Shown: positions 1-7,897, counted from the first letter of the stretch. The stretch: DNA of 19,941 bases from JBHHXR01 sp046757205 (GCA_046757205.1 JBHHXR010000031.1:1-19941); one strand, 5' to 3'. Notes: generated from the sequence alone by a model not told the origin. A program made the numbers and translations.

Positions 1-579
1 GATCTGCGCCTCGATGGTGACGTCGAGCGCCGTCGTCGGCTCGTCGGCGATCAGCACGTCGGGGCCGTTGGCCAGCGCCATGGCGATCATCACCCGCTGC
101 CGCTGGCCGCCCGAGAGCTGGTGCGGATAGGATTTCAGCCGCCCCTCCGGATCGTCGATGCCAACCTTGTCCAGCAGTTCGAGAATGCGCTTGCGGGCCG
201 GTTCGCCGGTCAGGCCCTGGTGCAGCGCCAGGCTTTCGCCGATCTGTTTCTCGATGGTGTGCAGCGGGTTGAGCGAGGTCATCGGCTCCTGGAAGATGAA
301 GCTGATGTCGTTGCCGCGCACGTCGCGCAGCAACTCGCTGCTCGCCCCGATCATCTCGCGCCCGCGATAGATCGCCGAGCCTTCGATCTGTGCGCTGTCC
401 GGCAGCAGGCCGACGGTGGAGAGCGCGGTGACGGTCTTGCCCGAGCCGCTCTCGCCGACGATGGCCAGCGTTTCGCCCGCGCGCAGGTCGAAACTGACGT
501 GGCGCACCGCCTCGGCGCGGTTTTCGCCCTGCACGAAAGTTACCGACAGGTCGCTGACGGAGAGGATCGGTTCGCTCAT
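1..579 (-). CDS. yejF: YejF-type peptide ABC transporter ATPase (partial)
   Basis: This is the ATP-hydrolysing subunit of a Yej-type oligopeptide (microcin C-like) importer, acting on the cytoplasmic face of the inner membrane. Only the first 193 codons are present; the gene continues past the left edge. Translation from the ATG at 577-579 shows the first nucleotide-binding domain: Walker A GESGSGKT near residues 42-49, a Q-loop FIFQEPMTSLNP near 94-105, the signature LSGGQRQR near 155-162, and Walker B VLIADEPT near 175-182. Full YejF proteins carry two such ATPase domains, so about two thirds should lie outside the window. The start overlaps the yejE stop codon (ATGA), which implies translational coupling as the last gene of yejABEF. 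The ATPase identity is certain. The yejF name rests mainly on the operon, since DppD/F and OppD/F look alike. Confidence 0.93.
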   Translation of the reverse strand, partial: MSEPILSVSDLSVTFVQGENRAEAVRHVSFDLRAGETLAIVGESGSGKTVTALSTVGLLPDSAQIEGSAIYRGREMIGASSELLRDVRGNDISFIFQEPMTSLNPLHTIEKQIGESLALHQGLTGEPARKRILELLDKVGIDDPEGRLKSYPHQLSGGQRQRVMIAMALANGPDVLIADEPTTALDVTIEAQI

Positions 580-1685
580 CGGAACGTCTTGCGCGGATCG
601 AAGGCGTCGCGCACGCCCTCGAAGATGAACACCAGGAGCGACAGCATGATGGCGAAGGTGAAAAAGGCGGAAAAGCCGAGCCACGGCGCGTTCAGCCGGT
701 TCTTGCCCTGCAGCGCCAGTTCCCCCAGCGACGGGTAGGACGGCGGTAGGCCGAAGCCGAGAAAGTCCAGCGCCGCCAGGCCCCCGATCGACCCGGTGAT
801 CAGGAACGGCAGGAAGGTGACGGTCGCCACCATGGCGTTCGGCAGGACGTGGCGGAACATGATCGCCAGATCGCTGACCCCGAGCGCGCGCGCCGCCCGG
901 ACGTACTCGAAATTGCGCGCCCGCAGGAACTCGGCGCGCACCACGCCGACCAGCGCCGTCCAGGAAAACGCGATGATGAGCGCCGACAGGATGGTGAAGT
1001 TCATCGGGATGATGGCGGCCAGGATGATGATGACGTAGAGGCTGGGCGTCGAGCCCCAGATCTCGATCAGCCGCTGGAAGATCAGGTCCAGCCAGCCGCC
1101 GAAATAGCCCTGCAGCGCCCCGGCGGCGACGCCGATGACCGAGGAGATGAACGTCACCACGATGGCAAACAGGATGGAAATGCGGAAGCCGTAGATGATG
1201 CGCGCCACCACGTCGCGGGTCTGGTCGTCGGTGCCCAGCCAGTGGTCGGCGTCGGGCGCCGAGGGTGCCTGCAGGACTTCGTAATTGATGGTGTTGTAGC
1301 TGTAGCGGATCGGCGGCCAGATCATCCAGCCCGGCTCGACCGGTTCGCCGCCGATCACGCCGTCGGCGGCGTCCTCGTAAACCGCGTCGGGGTCGTCGAA
1401 GCACGCCTCCGCGCCGCCTGCGCGGATCAGGCACTGCACGGTCCGGTCGGTGAAATTGGCGAGGATGCCGGGATCGCCGCCGAACACCGTCTCCTCGTAA
1501 GGCTTGCCAAGAACCGGAAAATACAGCTCGCCCTTGTAGGACAGCACGATCGGCCGGTCGTTGGCGACGAATTCGGCGACGAGGGAGACCGCGAATATCA
1601 CCAGGAAAATCCACAGCGACCAGAAGGAACGCCGGTTCGCCTTGAAATTCCGCCACCGCCGGGCCCGAAGCGAGGTTGCCGCCAT
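576..1685 (-). CDS. yejE: YejE-type peptide ABC transporter permease
   Basis: This is the second inner-membrane permease of the Yej importer, about 369 residues from the chosen ATG. That ATG is preceded by GGGAG eight bases upstream and begins MAATSLRARRW. A longer open frame to 1787 exists, but it would overlap yejB deeply. One N-terminal membrane helix (about residues 20-40) is followed by a long periplasmic stretch, then a BPD_transp_1 permease domain from about residue 160. The domain contains the ATPase-coupling EAA-type loop (VRAARALGVSDLA ... RHVLPN). The C-terminus ends in DPRKTFR, as is common in DppC/YejE proteins. It lies two bases after yejB and overlaps yejF by four bases, so the three genes are almost surely one transcript. 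The family assignment is firm; the peptide specificity is inferred from the operon. Confidence 0.93.
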   Translation of the reverse strand: MAATSLRARRWRNFKANRRSFWSLWIFLVIFAVSLVAEFVANDRPIVLSYKGELYFPVLGKPYEETVFGGDPGILANFTDRTVQCLIRAGGAEACFDDPDAVYEDAADGVIGGEPVEPGWMIWPPIRYSYNTINYEVLQAPSAPDADHWLGTDDQTRDVVARIIYGFRISILFAIVVTFISSVIGVAAGALQGYFGGWLDLIFQRLIEIWGSTPSLYVIIILAAIIPMNFTILSALIIAFSWTALVGVVRAEFLRARNFEYVRAARALGVSDLAIMFRHVLPNAMVATVTFLPFLITGSIGGLAALDFLGFGLPPSYPSLGELALQGKNRLNAPWLGFSAFFTFAIMLSLLVFIFEGVRDAFDPRKTFR

Positions 1686-1687
1686 GC

Positions 1688-2770
1688 TCAGGTCTCCCGG
1701 CTCTCGAAGTCGATCCGCGGATCGACCCAGACATAGGTGAGATCGGAAACGAGCCCGATCACCAGACCGATGAGCGAGAACACCCACAGCGTGCCGAACA
1801 GCACCGGATAGTCACGGTTGACCGCCGATTCGAACCCCATCCTTCCCAGACCGTCGAGCGAGAACACCGTCTCGATGATCAGCGACCCGGAGAAAAAGAC
1901 GGCGATGAACAGACCCGGAAAGCCGGCGATGATGATCAGCATGGCGTTGCGGAACACGTGGCCGTAAAGCGTCTGCCGCTCGCTCAGCCCCTTGGCGCGG
2001 GCGGTTATCACGTACTGTTTCTTGATCTCGTCGAGAAACGAGTTCTTGGTCAAGAGCGTCAGCGTGGCGAAGGAGGAGATCGTCGAGGCCACCACCGGCA
2101 GGGTGATGTGCCAGAAATAGTCGGCGATCTTGTGGATCAGGCCGAAATCGCTCCACCCGTCCGAGGTCAGGCCGCGCAGCGGGAAGATTTTCCAGTAGGA
2201 GCCGCCGGCGAACAGCACCAGCAGCATGATGGCGAACAGAAAGCCCGGGATGGCGTAGCCGACGATGATCACGCCCGAGGTCCAGGTGTCGAAGGGCGTG
2301 CCGTCGCGCGTCGCCTTGCGGATGCCGAGAGGGATCGACACCAGATAGGCGAGCAGCGTGGACCACAGTCCCAGCGATATCGAGACCGGCATTTTCTCCA
2401 GCACCAGATCGACGACAGAGACCGATCTGAAATAGCTCTCGCCGAAATTGAAGGTGGTGTAGTTCTTCAGCATCAGCAGGAAGCGTTCGTGCGGCGGCTT
2501 GTCGAAGCCGAACTGGCGTTCCAGATCGGCAATGAATTCCGGCGGCAGGCCGCGGGCGCCGGTATATTCGGATTCGTTGCCGCTGGGCTGGGCGCCGGTG
2601 TCGCCGCCGCCGCTGATCCTTTCGATGGCCGAGGACTGCTGGTCGAGCTGCGAAATGATGTGCTCGATCGGGCCGCCTGGCACGAACTGGATCAGCGCGA
2701 AGTTGATCAGCATGATGCCGAGCAATGTCGGTATCATCAGCAGCACGCGGCGAAGAATGTAGGCGCTCAC
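1688..2770 (-). CDS. yejB: YejB-type peptide ABC transporter permease
   Basis: This is the first inner-membrane permease of the Yej importer, 360 residues, close to the E. coli YejB length. The start is a GTG. The N-terminus MSAYILRRVLLMIPTLLG has the DppB/YejB pattern of a basic end followed by a first membrane helix (about residues 9-30). An insertion with PGGPIEHII follows, then a periplasmic region before the permease domain. The EAA-type loop (ITARAKGLSERQTLYGHVFRN, about 253-273) contacts the ATPase, and the later FSGSLIIETVFSLDGLG stretch is typical of DppB-like permeases. It starts 15 bases after the yejA stop and ends two bases before yejE. A possible ribosome site AGGAG lies unusually close to the GTG, but homology favours this start. 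Confidence 0.93.
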   Translation of the reverse strand: MSAYILRRVLLMIPTLLGIMLINFALIQFVPGGPIEHIISQLDQQSSAIERISGGGDTGAQPSGNESEYTGARGLPPEFIADLERQFGFDKPPHERFLLMLKNYTTFNFGESYFRSVSVVDLVLEKMPVSISLGLWSTLLAYLVSIPLGIRKATRDGTPFDTWTSGVIIVGYAIPGFLFAIMLLVLFAGGSYWKIFPLRGLTSDGWSDFGLIHKIADYFWHITLPVVASTISSFATLTLLTKNSFLDEIKKQYVITARAKGLSERQTLYGHVFRNAMLIIIAGFPGLFIAVFFSGSLIIETVFSLDGLGRMGFESAVNRDYPVLFGTLWVFSLIGLVIGLVSDLTYVWVDPRIDFESRET

Positions 2771-2785
2771 TCCTGTACGTCCGCC

Positions 2786-4681
2786 CTAAAAGGCACCGGC
2801 TGCCCTGAGCCGTTCGGCCTTGGCTTCGTCCCACCACCATGTGCCCAGCCCGACGGCGTAGGGCGGCTTCTTGGGCGGCCGGTCGTAGACATCGAGATAG
2901 GCGATGTTGTGCGAGGCCTTGTACCATTGCGGCACCCAGATATGCATCGAGCGCAGCGCCCGGTCGAGCGCCCGCACCCGCACGTTCAGCGTTTCGCGGG
3001 AATCGGCCTTCTCGATCAGGTCGATCAGCGTGTCGATGGCGGGGTTGCTGAGGCCGGTCAGGTTGGCCGAGCCCGGCGAATTGGCCGACTGCGAGCCGAA
3101 AATCTGGCGCAGTTCGTTGCCCGGCGTCAGCGACATCGAATACCGCTGAATGACGATGTCGTAGTCGAATTTCTTCTGCCGTTCCTCGATCTGCGCGCTG
3201 TCGATCCGGGTGTAGCGCGCGTCGATGCCAAGCTGGCGCAGATTCTCGATATAGGGGTTGATGATGCGGTCGAACGAGGGCGAATCGTTGACGATCTCGA
3301 CCGACAGCGTGTTGCCGTTGGCATTGCGGCGCAGCCCGCCTTCGCCCAGTTTCCAGCCCGCCGCGTCGAGCAGTCGCCCGGCCTTGCGGCGCACCGACCG
3401 GTCGAGCCGCGTCGGCTTCGACACCGGCGGCGAATAGGCCGGGACTTCCAGTATGTTGTCCGGCAGATCGGCGGTCAGCGGCTCCAGCAGCGCCACTTCT
3501 TCTTCGCTCGGCAGGCCCTCGGCCTGCATGTCGGAGTTCTCGAAGAAGGAATCGGTGCGGTTGTAGAGACCGTAGAACAGCGTCTGGTTGGACCATTCGA
3601 AATTGAACATCATGCCGATCGCCTCGCGGACGCGCGGGTCGGCAAGTTTTTCGCGGCGGAGGTTGAACCAGAAGCCCTGCACGCCGGACGGCCGGTTGTC
3701 CGGCAGGGTCTCCTTCTTCACCCAGCCCTTTTTCAGCGCCGGGAAGTCATAGCTGGTGGCCCACAACAGCGACAGGAATTCCTCGCGGTAGAAATAGTCG
3801 CCGCCCTTGAAGCCCTCGAAGGCGGCGGTGTAGTCGGTGTAGTATTCCCAGCGCAGCGTGTCGAAATTGTTCTGCCCGACGTTCACCGGCAGGTCCTTGC
3901 CCCAGTAGTTGGGGTCGCGGACATAGGAAACCGTCTTGCCCGGTTTGATCTTGCCGGGAAGGTAGGGCCCGGACCCGAGCGCCGGCTCAAGCGAGGATTC
4001 GGCGAATTCCCGGCCTTCCCAATCCGCCTTGGACAGAATTGCCATGCCGGCCGCCGTCATCGGCAGTTCGCGGGTATTCGAGCCCGCCTTGAAAGTGAAC
4101 TTGACGCGATGCGGGGCGAGCGCCTCGACGCCGTCGATATCACCGTAGAGAATCTTGTAGGATGGATGCCCCTTGTCGGTCAGGATGTTGAAGGAGAACA
4201 CGACATCCTCGGCGGTCACCGGCGTGCCGTCGGAAAACCGCGCCTCGGGGCGCATGTTGAAAATCGCCCATTGCCGGCTCTCGGGATACTCGATGCTTTC
4301 GGCGATAAGGCCGTACATGGAATCCGGCTCGTCCGAGGACCCGGTCATCAGGGATTCGAAGAACATCGACGACCCGACCGCCGCGTTGCCCTTGAGGACG
4401 AAGGGCGACATGCTGTCGAACGTGCCGAAGGCCCACTGCGACAGTTCCCCGCCCTTGGGCGCATCCGGGTTCACATAGTCGAAGTGTTTGAAATCAGGGC
4501 CGTATTTCAGATCGCCAAAGGTCGAAATGCCGTGCGACTTGATGATCTTTTCCTGCGCCCGGGCATCGGTGGCAAAGGCCAGCGCTGCGATCAGCAGCAA
4601 CAACGCGCCGGTCATCAGATAGGCGACAAGGCGATTTTCGGCGCAGTTGCTCGACACGGCGGCGGCACGGTTTCTGGTCAT
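2786..4681 (-). CDS. yejA: YejA-type periplasmic peptide-binding protein
   Basis: This is the extracellular substrate-binding protein of the Yej importer (SBP family 5), 631 residues. It would capture oligopeptides or peptide antibiotics in the periplasm and deliver them to YejB/YejE. A membrane-spanning signal segment (about residues 17-36) ends in ATDARA|QE, with predicted cleavage after residue 42. A family 5 hallmark, FSDGTPVTAEDVVFSFNIL, lies at about 149-167. An LADPRVREAI motif follows near 350, as in DppA/OppA-like proteins. The first ATG has GGGGAG nine bases upstream. An internal Met at residue 23, just before the hydrophobic core, is an alternative start. It is the first gene of yejABEF, with AT-rich DNA upstream. 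YejA-like rather than DppA-like is inferred from length and the ABEF gene order. Confidence 0.92.
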   Translation of the reverse strand: MTRNRAAAVSSNCAENRLVAYLMTGALLLLIAALAFATDARAQEKIIKSHGISTFGDLKYGPDFKHFDYVNPDAPKGGELSQWAFGTFDSMSPFVLKGNAAVGSSMFFESLMTGSSDEPDSMYGLIAESIEYPESRQWAIFNMRPEARFSDGTPVTAEDVVFSFNILTDKGHPSYKILYGDIDGVEALAPHRVKFTFKAGSNTRELPMTAAGMAILSKADWEGREFAESSLEPALGSGPYLPGKIKPGKTVSYVRDPNYWGKDLPVNVGQNNFDTLRWEYYTDYTAAFEGFKGGDYFYREEFLSLLWATSYDFPALKKGWVKKETLPDNRPSGVQGFWFNLRREKLADPRVREAIGMMFNFEWSNQTLFYGLYNRTDSFFENSDMQAEGLPSEEEVALLEPLTADLPDNILEVPAYSPPVSKPTRLDRSVRRKAGRLLDAAGWKLGEGGLRRNANGNTLSVEIVNDSPSFDRIINPYIENLRQLGIDARYTRIDSAQIEERQKKFDYDIVIQRYSMSLTPGNELRQIFGSQSANSPGSANLTGLSNPAIDTLIDLIEKADSRETLNVRVRALDRALRSMHIWVPQWYKASHNIAYLDVYDRPPKKPPYAVGLGTWWWDEAKAERLRAAGAF

Positions 4682-4789
4682 GCGGAGGCTCCCCGTATTT
4701 TAGGCCCGGACATTTTTAACTTAATCCTACATTCGTCCCGAATTCGTTAAGATTCAAGTTTCCTGATCGGATCGTGCGGCTCCGTGATC
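4682..4789 (-). promoter_or_regulatory. AT-rich upstream region of yejABEF
   Basis: This is the gap between yejA and the cycM terminator. It is the most AT-rich stretch nearby, at about 4697-4760. On the minus strand a TAAAAT hexamer (4697-4702) could be a -10 box with a weak TTAAGT-like -35. That would leave only a short leader before the GGGGAG ribosome site. No operator or riboswitch is recognisable. The hexamer assignment is tentative; that the operon promoter lies in this gap is likely. Confidence 0.3.
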
Positions 4790-4828
4790 GCAAGAGAAAG
4801 GGCCGCGCTCCGACCCGGAGCGCGGCCC
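4790..4828 (-). terminator. Rho-independent terminator after cycM
   Basis: A perfect 13-bp GC-rich stem (4800-4812 pairing with 4816-4828) surrounds a three-base loop. On the minus strand it is followed by CTTTCTCTTG, a moderately T-rich tail. It lies 24 bases past the cytochrome stop codon. It separates that gene from the yejABEF promoter region. Confidence 0.85.
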
Positions 4829-4851
4829 CCTGGCGCAAACCGCCGGCGGCT

Positions 4852-5373
4852 TCAGCCGCCGAAGGTCTTCAGGTAGGCTATCAGGTCGGCGCGGTCCTCG
4901 GGTTTGGCAACGCCCTTGAAACCCATCTTGGTGCCGGGCGCCCAGCCCTTCGGGCTCTCCAGGAAGGCGAACAGGGATTCCAGGTTCCATTCGCCACCCT
5001 TGCCCGATATCGCTTTGGAATACTTGTAGCCGTCCACGGAGCCGATCGGCCGGCCGACGACGCCGAAGAGATGCGGCCCGACGGCGTTGGCGCCGTCCTC
5101 GGTCTTGTGGCAGGCCTTGCACTTCGAAAAGACCTTCTGGCCCTTCGCGGGATCGGCGGCGGCAACCAGGTCTTCCAGCGAAGGTCCGGCTTCCTCGGTC
5201 ACGGTTTCGTCGGCGCTCTCTTCGCCGACGGAAATCGTGTAGGCGGCATGCCGTTCGCCTTCATGCGCGCCGCCGACCGTGTAAAGCGGTTCGGTTGCCG
5301 CGTTGATCAGGAGGAAGACAAGCAGCGAGCCGAACAGGCCGCCGAGTATCTTGGTCCATTCCATCATATCCAT
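4852..5373 (-). CDS. cycM: Membrane-anchored class I cytochrome c (CycM-like)
   Basis: This is a haem c electron carrier tethered to the periplasmic side of the inner membrane, 173 residues. It probably passes electrons from the bc1 complex to a terminal oxidase, as the membrane-bound CycM of rhizobia does. An uncleaved N-terminal anchor (about residues 7-25) is followed by an acidic linker (about 35-68). The cytochrome domain carries the haem motif CKACH at 85-89, GPHLFGVVGR near 99-108, and GTKMGFKG with axial ligand Met150. The first ATG is at 5371-5373; Met3 or Met4 are possible alternatives. It is divergent from pheA across a 119-base gap and ends at a strong terminator. The cytochrome fold is certain; the cycM symbol is by resemblance and context. 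Confidence 0.92.
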   Translation of the reverse strand: MDMMEWTKILGGLFGSLLVFLLINAATEPLYTVGGAHEGERHAAYTISVGEESADETVTEEAGPSLEDLVAAADPAKGQKVFSKCKACHKTEDGANAVGPHLFGVVGRPIGSVDGYKYSKAISGKGGEWNLESLFAFLESPKGWAPGTKMGFKGVAKPEDRADLIAYLKTFGG

Positions 5374-5418
5374 GTGTCAGTGCACTCCCGTCGCTGGGCC
5401 GATCCAATTGCGGACCGT

Positions 5419-5447
5419 ATGTATCCTCTTCCCGTCGCCGAGCGCAA
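5419..5447 (-). promoter_or_regulatory. Candidate sigma-70 promoter of cycM
   Basis: On the minus strand TTGCGC (5442-5447) and ATACAT (5419-5424) are separated by exactly 17 bases. This puts a start site about 40 bases upstream of the cycM ATG. The match to consensus is partial. A pheA promoter must share this gap, but I found no convincing box for it. Confidence 0.4.
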
Positions 5448-5492
5448 GGTATAGAAAGCGCGCTCATACGACCGACATGCAAGGCGCTGAAA

Positions 5493-6356
5493 ATGACGGA
5501 TAACCAGGGAGTCGTGGCCTTCCAGGGGGAGCCGGGTGCGTATTCGCATCAGGCCTGCAGCGAGGTCTTCCCCGACCACGTGGCCCTGCCGTGCCGCACC
5601 TTCGAGGGCACCGTCGCGGCGGTCAAGGAGGGGCGCGCGCGCTACGCCATGCTGCCGGTGGAAAACTCGACCTACGGACGGGTGGCCGACATTCACCACA
5701 TGCTGCCGGAATCAGGCCTTGCCATCGTCGGCGAGCACTTCGTGCGGGTGAACATCAACCTCCTTGGTGTTCCGGGGGCGCGGCTCGCCGATGTGAAACG
5801 CGCGATGAGCCATACGGTTCTGCTGGGACAATGCCGGGGGTTTCTCACCGAGCACGGCATCGAACGCGTTACCGGCGCCGACACCGCGGGTTCGGCACAG
5901 ACGGTGGCCCGGACCGCCGACAGGTCTCTCGCCGCGCTGGCCTCCGAAAAGGCGGGCGAGATTTACGGGCTGAAGCTGCTTGCCCGGCATGTCGAGGACA
6001 ACCATGACAACGCCACCCGGTTCTTCGTGATGGCGGCAGAGGCAAAAAGTCCGCCACCTGCCGAAGACATGATGACGAGCTTCGTGTTTCGCGTGCGAAA
6101 CATTCCGGCGGCGCTCTACAAGGCGATGGGCGGTTTCGCGACCAATGGCGTCAACATGGTGAAACTGGAAAGCTACATGCTCGACGGCTCGTTCACCGCG
6201 ACCCAGTTCTTCGCCGATATCGAAGGCCACCCCGACCAGCCGCCGGTACGCCGGGCGATGGAGGAGCTGGAATACTTCACCTCGTACCTGCACGTGCTCG
6301 GTGTCTACCCGGCGCACGAATTCCGAAAGGAGGCGGTGGCTCGCCCCAAAGCATGA
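5493..6356 (+). CDS. pheA: Prephenate dehydratase
   Basis: This cytoplasmic enzyme converts prephenate to phenylpyruvate, the committed step to phenylalanine; 287 residues. There is no chorismate mutase domain, so it is the monofunctional type usual in alphaproteobacteria. The catalytic domain covers about residues 6-180: GEPGAYSHQA, the LPVENSTYGRV segment at 54-64, and the conserved TRF triad at 175-177. A C-terminal ACT domain (about 194-270) has AALYKAMGGFATNGVNM and KLESYM, the phenylalanine-binding feedback site. The ESYM form replaces the ESRP of enteric enzymes. The ATG at 5493 matches the start expected for the family. It is divergent from cycM. A dispersed repeat begins at its stop codon. 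Confidence 0.95.
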   Translation: MTDNQGVVAFQGEPGAYSHQACSEVFPDHVALPCRTFEGTVAAVKEGRARYAMLPVENSTYGRVADIHHMLPESGLAIVGEHFVRVNINLLGVPGARLADVKRAMSHTVLLGQCRGFLTEHGIERVTGADTAGSAQTVARTADRSLAALASEKAGEIYGLKLLARHVEDNHDNATRFFVMAAEAKSPPPAEDMMTSFVFRVRNIPAALYKAMGGFATNGVNMVKLESYMLDGSFTATQFFADIEGHPDQPPVRRAMEELEYFTSYLHVLGVYPAHEFRKEAVARPKA

Positions 6357-6480
6357 CGCCCTTTCCATGGTTCGCCCCGCCCGGCCGTCCACCCCGGGGC
6401 GCAGCCCCGGATCGCGCCCGCCCCGCCCCCAGGCGGGCGCGATGCGCCCACCTCGGGGCAGGCGCGATCCTTGTCAATTC
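6351..6480 (-). repeat. Dispersed palindromic repeat, copy A
   Basis: This 130-base GC-rich element fills most of the gap between the convergent pheA and cupin genes. Its reverse complement matches 19241-19345 from end to end with about a dozen mismatches, one 27-base gap and two extra bases in the other copy. It can fold on itself. A 17-bp outer stem (6409-6425 with 6454-6470, one mismatch) encloses a 6-bp stem GGGCGC/GCGCCC (6435-6440 with 6444-6449). A separate 7-bp stem lies at 6394-6400 with 6404-6410. The left edge of the similarity reaches the pheA stop codon. It could serve as a two-way terminator. The family name is unknown to me. Confidence 0.85.
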
Positions 6481-6523
6481 GGACAGCGGTTTCCATCAAG
6501 AGTCATCCCGCCCGAAGTGATGC

Positions 6524-6856
6524 TCAGCGGGTGCCGTAGCGGTCGGCTTCCTCGAAGAAATCCATGACCTTGGCGCCCGCCCTGATGCGGGCGCTGTGGA
6601 TCACCCCGGCGGGGATGTTGTAGGTCATGCCCGGCGTGTAGGTCCGGGTCTCGCCGCCGATGGTCAGGTCCATGGAGCCGTCGAGAACGGTGCCCCACTG
6701 GCCGCCGTGCGAGTGCGCCGGAAGGTCGAAATCCTGCAGGAACTCGAAGAAGATCAGCAAGCCATGGTCAGACGGCAGGGCATGTGTCTTCACCTGCGTG
6801 GCGGGAAACGGAATGTCGGCTTCGGGCAACGCCTCGATGATGTCGGGATATTCCAT
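6524..6856 (-). CDS. Small cupin-domain protein
   Basis: This is a single-domain cupin, 110 residues from the ATG chosen here. Cupins are small beta-barrels that usually bind one metal ion; the substrate of this one is unknown. Motif 1 is seen as HSHGGQWGTVLDG with likely metal ligands His48, His50 and Gln53 (Gln in the place of the more usual Glu). Motif 2 is seen as YNIPAGVIHSA with His87. The start MEYPDII has AAAAGGA seven bases upstream and fits the family's usual N-terminus. A longer form from 6904 is also possible, nine bases after the nudC stop with its own AGGA. It follows nudC on the same strand and is probably co-transcribed. Identity as a cupin is firm; function is not known. Confidence 0.85.
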   Translation of the reverse strand: MEYPDIIEALPEADIPFPATQVKTHALPSDHGLLIFFEFLQDFDLPAHSHGGQWGTVLDGSMDLTIGGETRTYTPGMTYNIPAGVIHSARIRAGAKVMDFFEEADRYGTR

Positions 6857-6913
6857 GAGCGCGTCCTTTTCGCAGGCTGAAAACAGACGGGCAGGCTTGC
6901 GCATCGCCGCATC

Positions 6914-7885
6914 CTAGTCAAGCCGGCCGGCGAGCCACGCCTCGATCAGGAACCGCGCGATGGATCCCTTGCGCGCCGGGCGCAGCGCCGGGTTGTTGCC
7001 CTGCGTGGCGTCCAGCACCTCCTCGCGGCTGACCCACAGCGCGTCTTCCAGTTCGATCCGGTCGCGGATGATGTCGCCGTTCAGGGCCTCGCCGCGGCAG
7101 CCGAGCATCAGCGACGCCGGGAACGGCCACGGCTGGGAGGCCAGGTATTCGACCCGGCCGACGCTGATCCCCGCCTCTTCGAAAGTCTCGCGCCGCACGG
7201 CCGCCTCGATGGTCTCGCCCGGTTCGATGAATCCCGCGAGCAGCGAATACATGCCCTCGGGCCAGCCGCCGGAGCGCCCCAGCAACAGCCTGTTGCCGCG
7301 CGTGATCAGCATGATGACCACCGGGTCGGTGCGCGGGAAATGCTGGCGGCCGCAGGACGGGCAGCCGCGCTGCCAGCCGGCGTGGGAGGGCTTCGAAAGC
7401 TGGCCGCAATTGGCGCAGTAGCGGTGCAAGCCGTGCCACCCGACGAGCCCGCGCGCGGCGGCGGCCACACCGGCCTCTTCGGCGGGCAGATCGGCCATCA
7501 CAGAGCGGAGTTCCGCGAACTGCTGGGTCTCGGGCAAGGACGGGTGACGGTTGCGTGTCGGATCGGCGAAGGCGGCCAGCGCCGCGGCGTCCGCCTCCGG
7601 GTCGTCCCAGGCGGAGACGTCGATGGCGAAACGCGGCGCGCCGCTGTCCGTCAGGCCGAGAAAACACGGCTCGCCGACGGCGTCGCGAAACACCGCCGCC
7701 TCCGGCGGGAGGAATGCCAGCCCGACGCCGGCGGCGAAGTCGACCAGCGGCTTGAGGCGCCAGAGCGGCAGGATCAGGCAGTCCGGGCGGGCCAGCAGGC
7801 GTTCGATCGCCGCCGAATCGTGCCGCAGTCCGGCCGCCCGGTCGAACGGATAATGGCCGAATGTCGCGGTTCCGAGGGCGCGCAA
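6914..7885 (-). CDS. nudC: NADH pyrophosphatase / NAD-RNA decapping Nudix hydrolase
   Basis: This enzyme hydrolyses NAD(H) to NMN(H) and AMP; NudC enzymes also remove NAD caps from RNA 5' ends. It is 323 residues from a TTG start. A zinc ribbon is formed by Cys157, Cys160, Cys175 and Cys178. The Nudix box (about 218-240) has the pattern GX5EX7REUXEEXGU in full. It is followed by the NudC-specific SQPWPFPASLM (250-260). The TTG at 7883-7885 is preferred because AAAGGAA sits five bases upstream and the family-like sequence begins just after it. An in-frame ATG at 7969 would add 28 unlike residues and overlaps a candidate -35 box. It is divergent from the SRP RNA gene and upstream of the cupin gene. 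Enzyme identity is very likely. Confidence 0.92.
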   Translation of the reverse strand: MRALGTATFGHYPFDRAAGLRHDSAAIERLLARPDCLILPLWRLKPLVDFAAGVGLAFLPPEAAVFRDAVGEPCFLGLTDSGAPRFAIDVSAWDDPEADAAALAAFADPTRNRHPSLPETQQFAELRSVMADLPAEEAGVAAAARGLVGWHGLHRYCANCGQLSKPSHAGWQRGCPSCGRQHFPRTDPVVIMLITRGNRLLLGRSGGWPEGMYSLLAGFIEPGETIEAAVRRETFEEAGISVGRVEYLASQPWPFPASLMLGCRGEALNGDIIRDRIELEDALWVSREEVLDATQGNNPALRPARKGSIARFLIEAWLAGRLD

Positions 7886-7890
7886 GGGTG

Positions 7891-7897
7891 TTCCTTT
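7891..7897 (-). promoter_or_regulatory. Ribosome-binding site fixing a TTG start of nudC
   Basis: AAAGGAA on the minus strand lies five bases before TTG (7883-7885). No comparable site precedes the upstream ATG at 7969. This is the main reason for preferring the rare TTG start. Confidence 0.65.

Noticed and set aside
1676..4750. A 1024-codon open frame on the plus strand opposite yejB and yejA
   Set aside because: It is antisense to three well-identified transporter genes, is rich in Arg, Gln and His, and has no family motif. Long antisense frames are common at this GC content.
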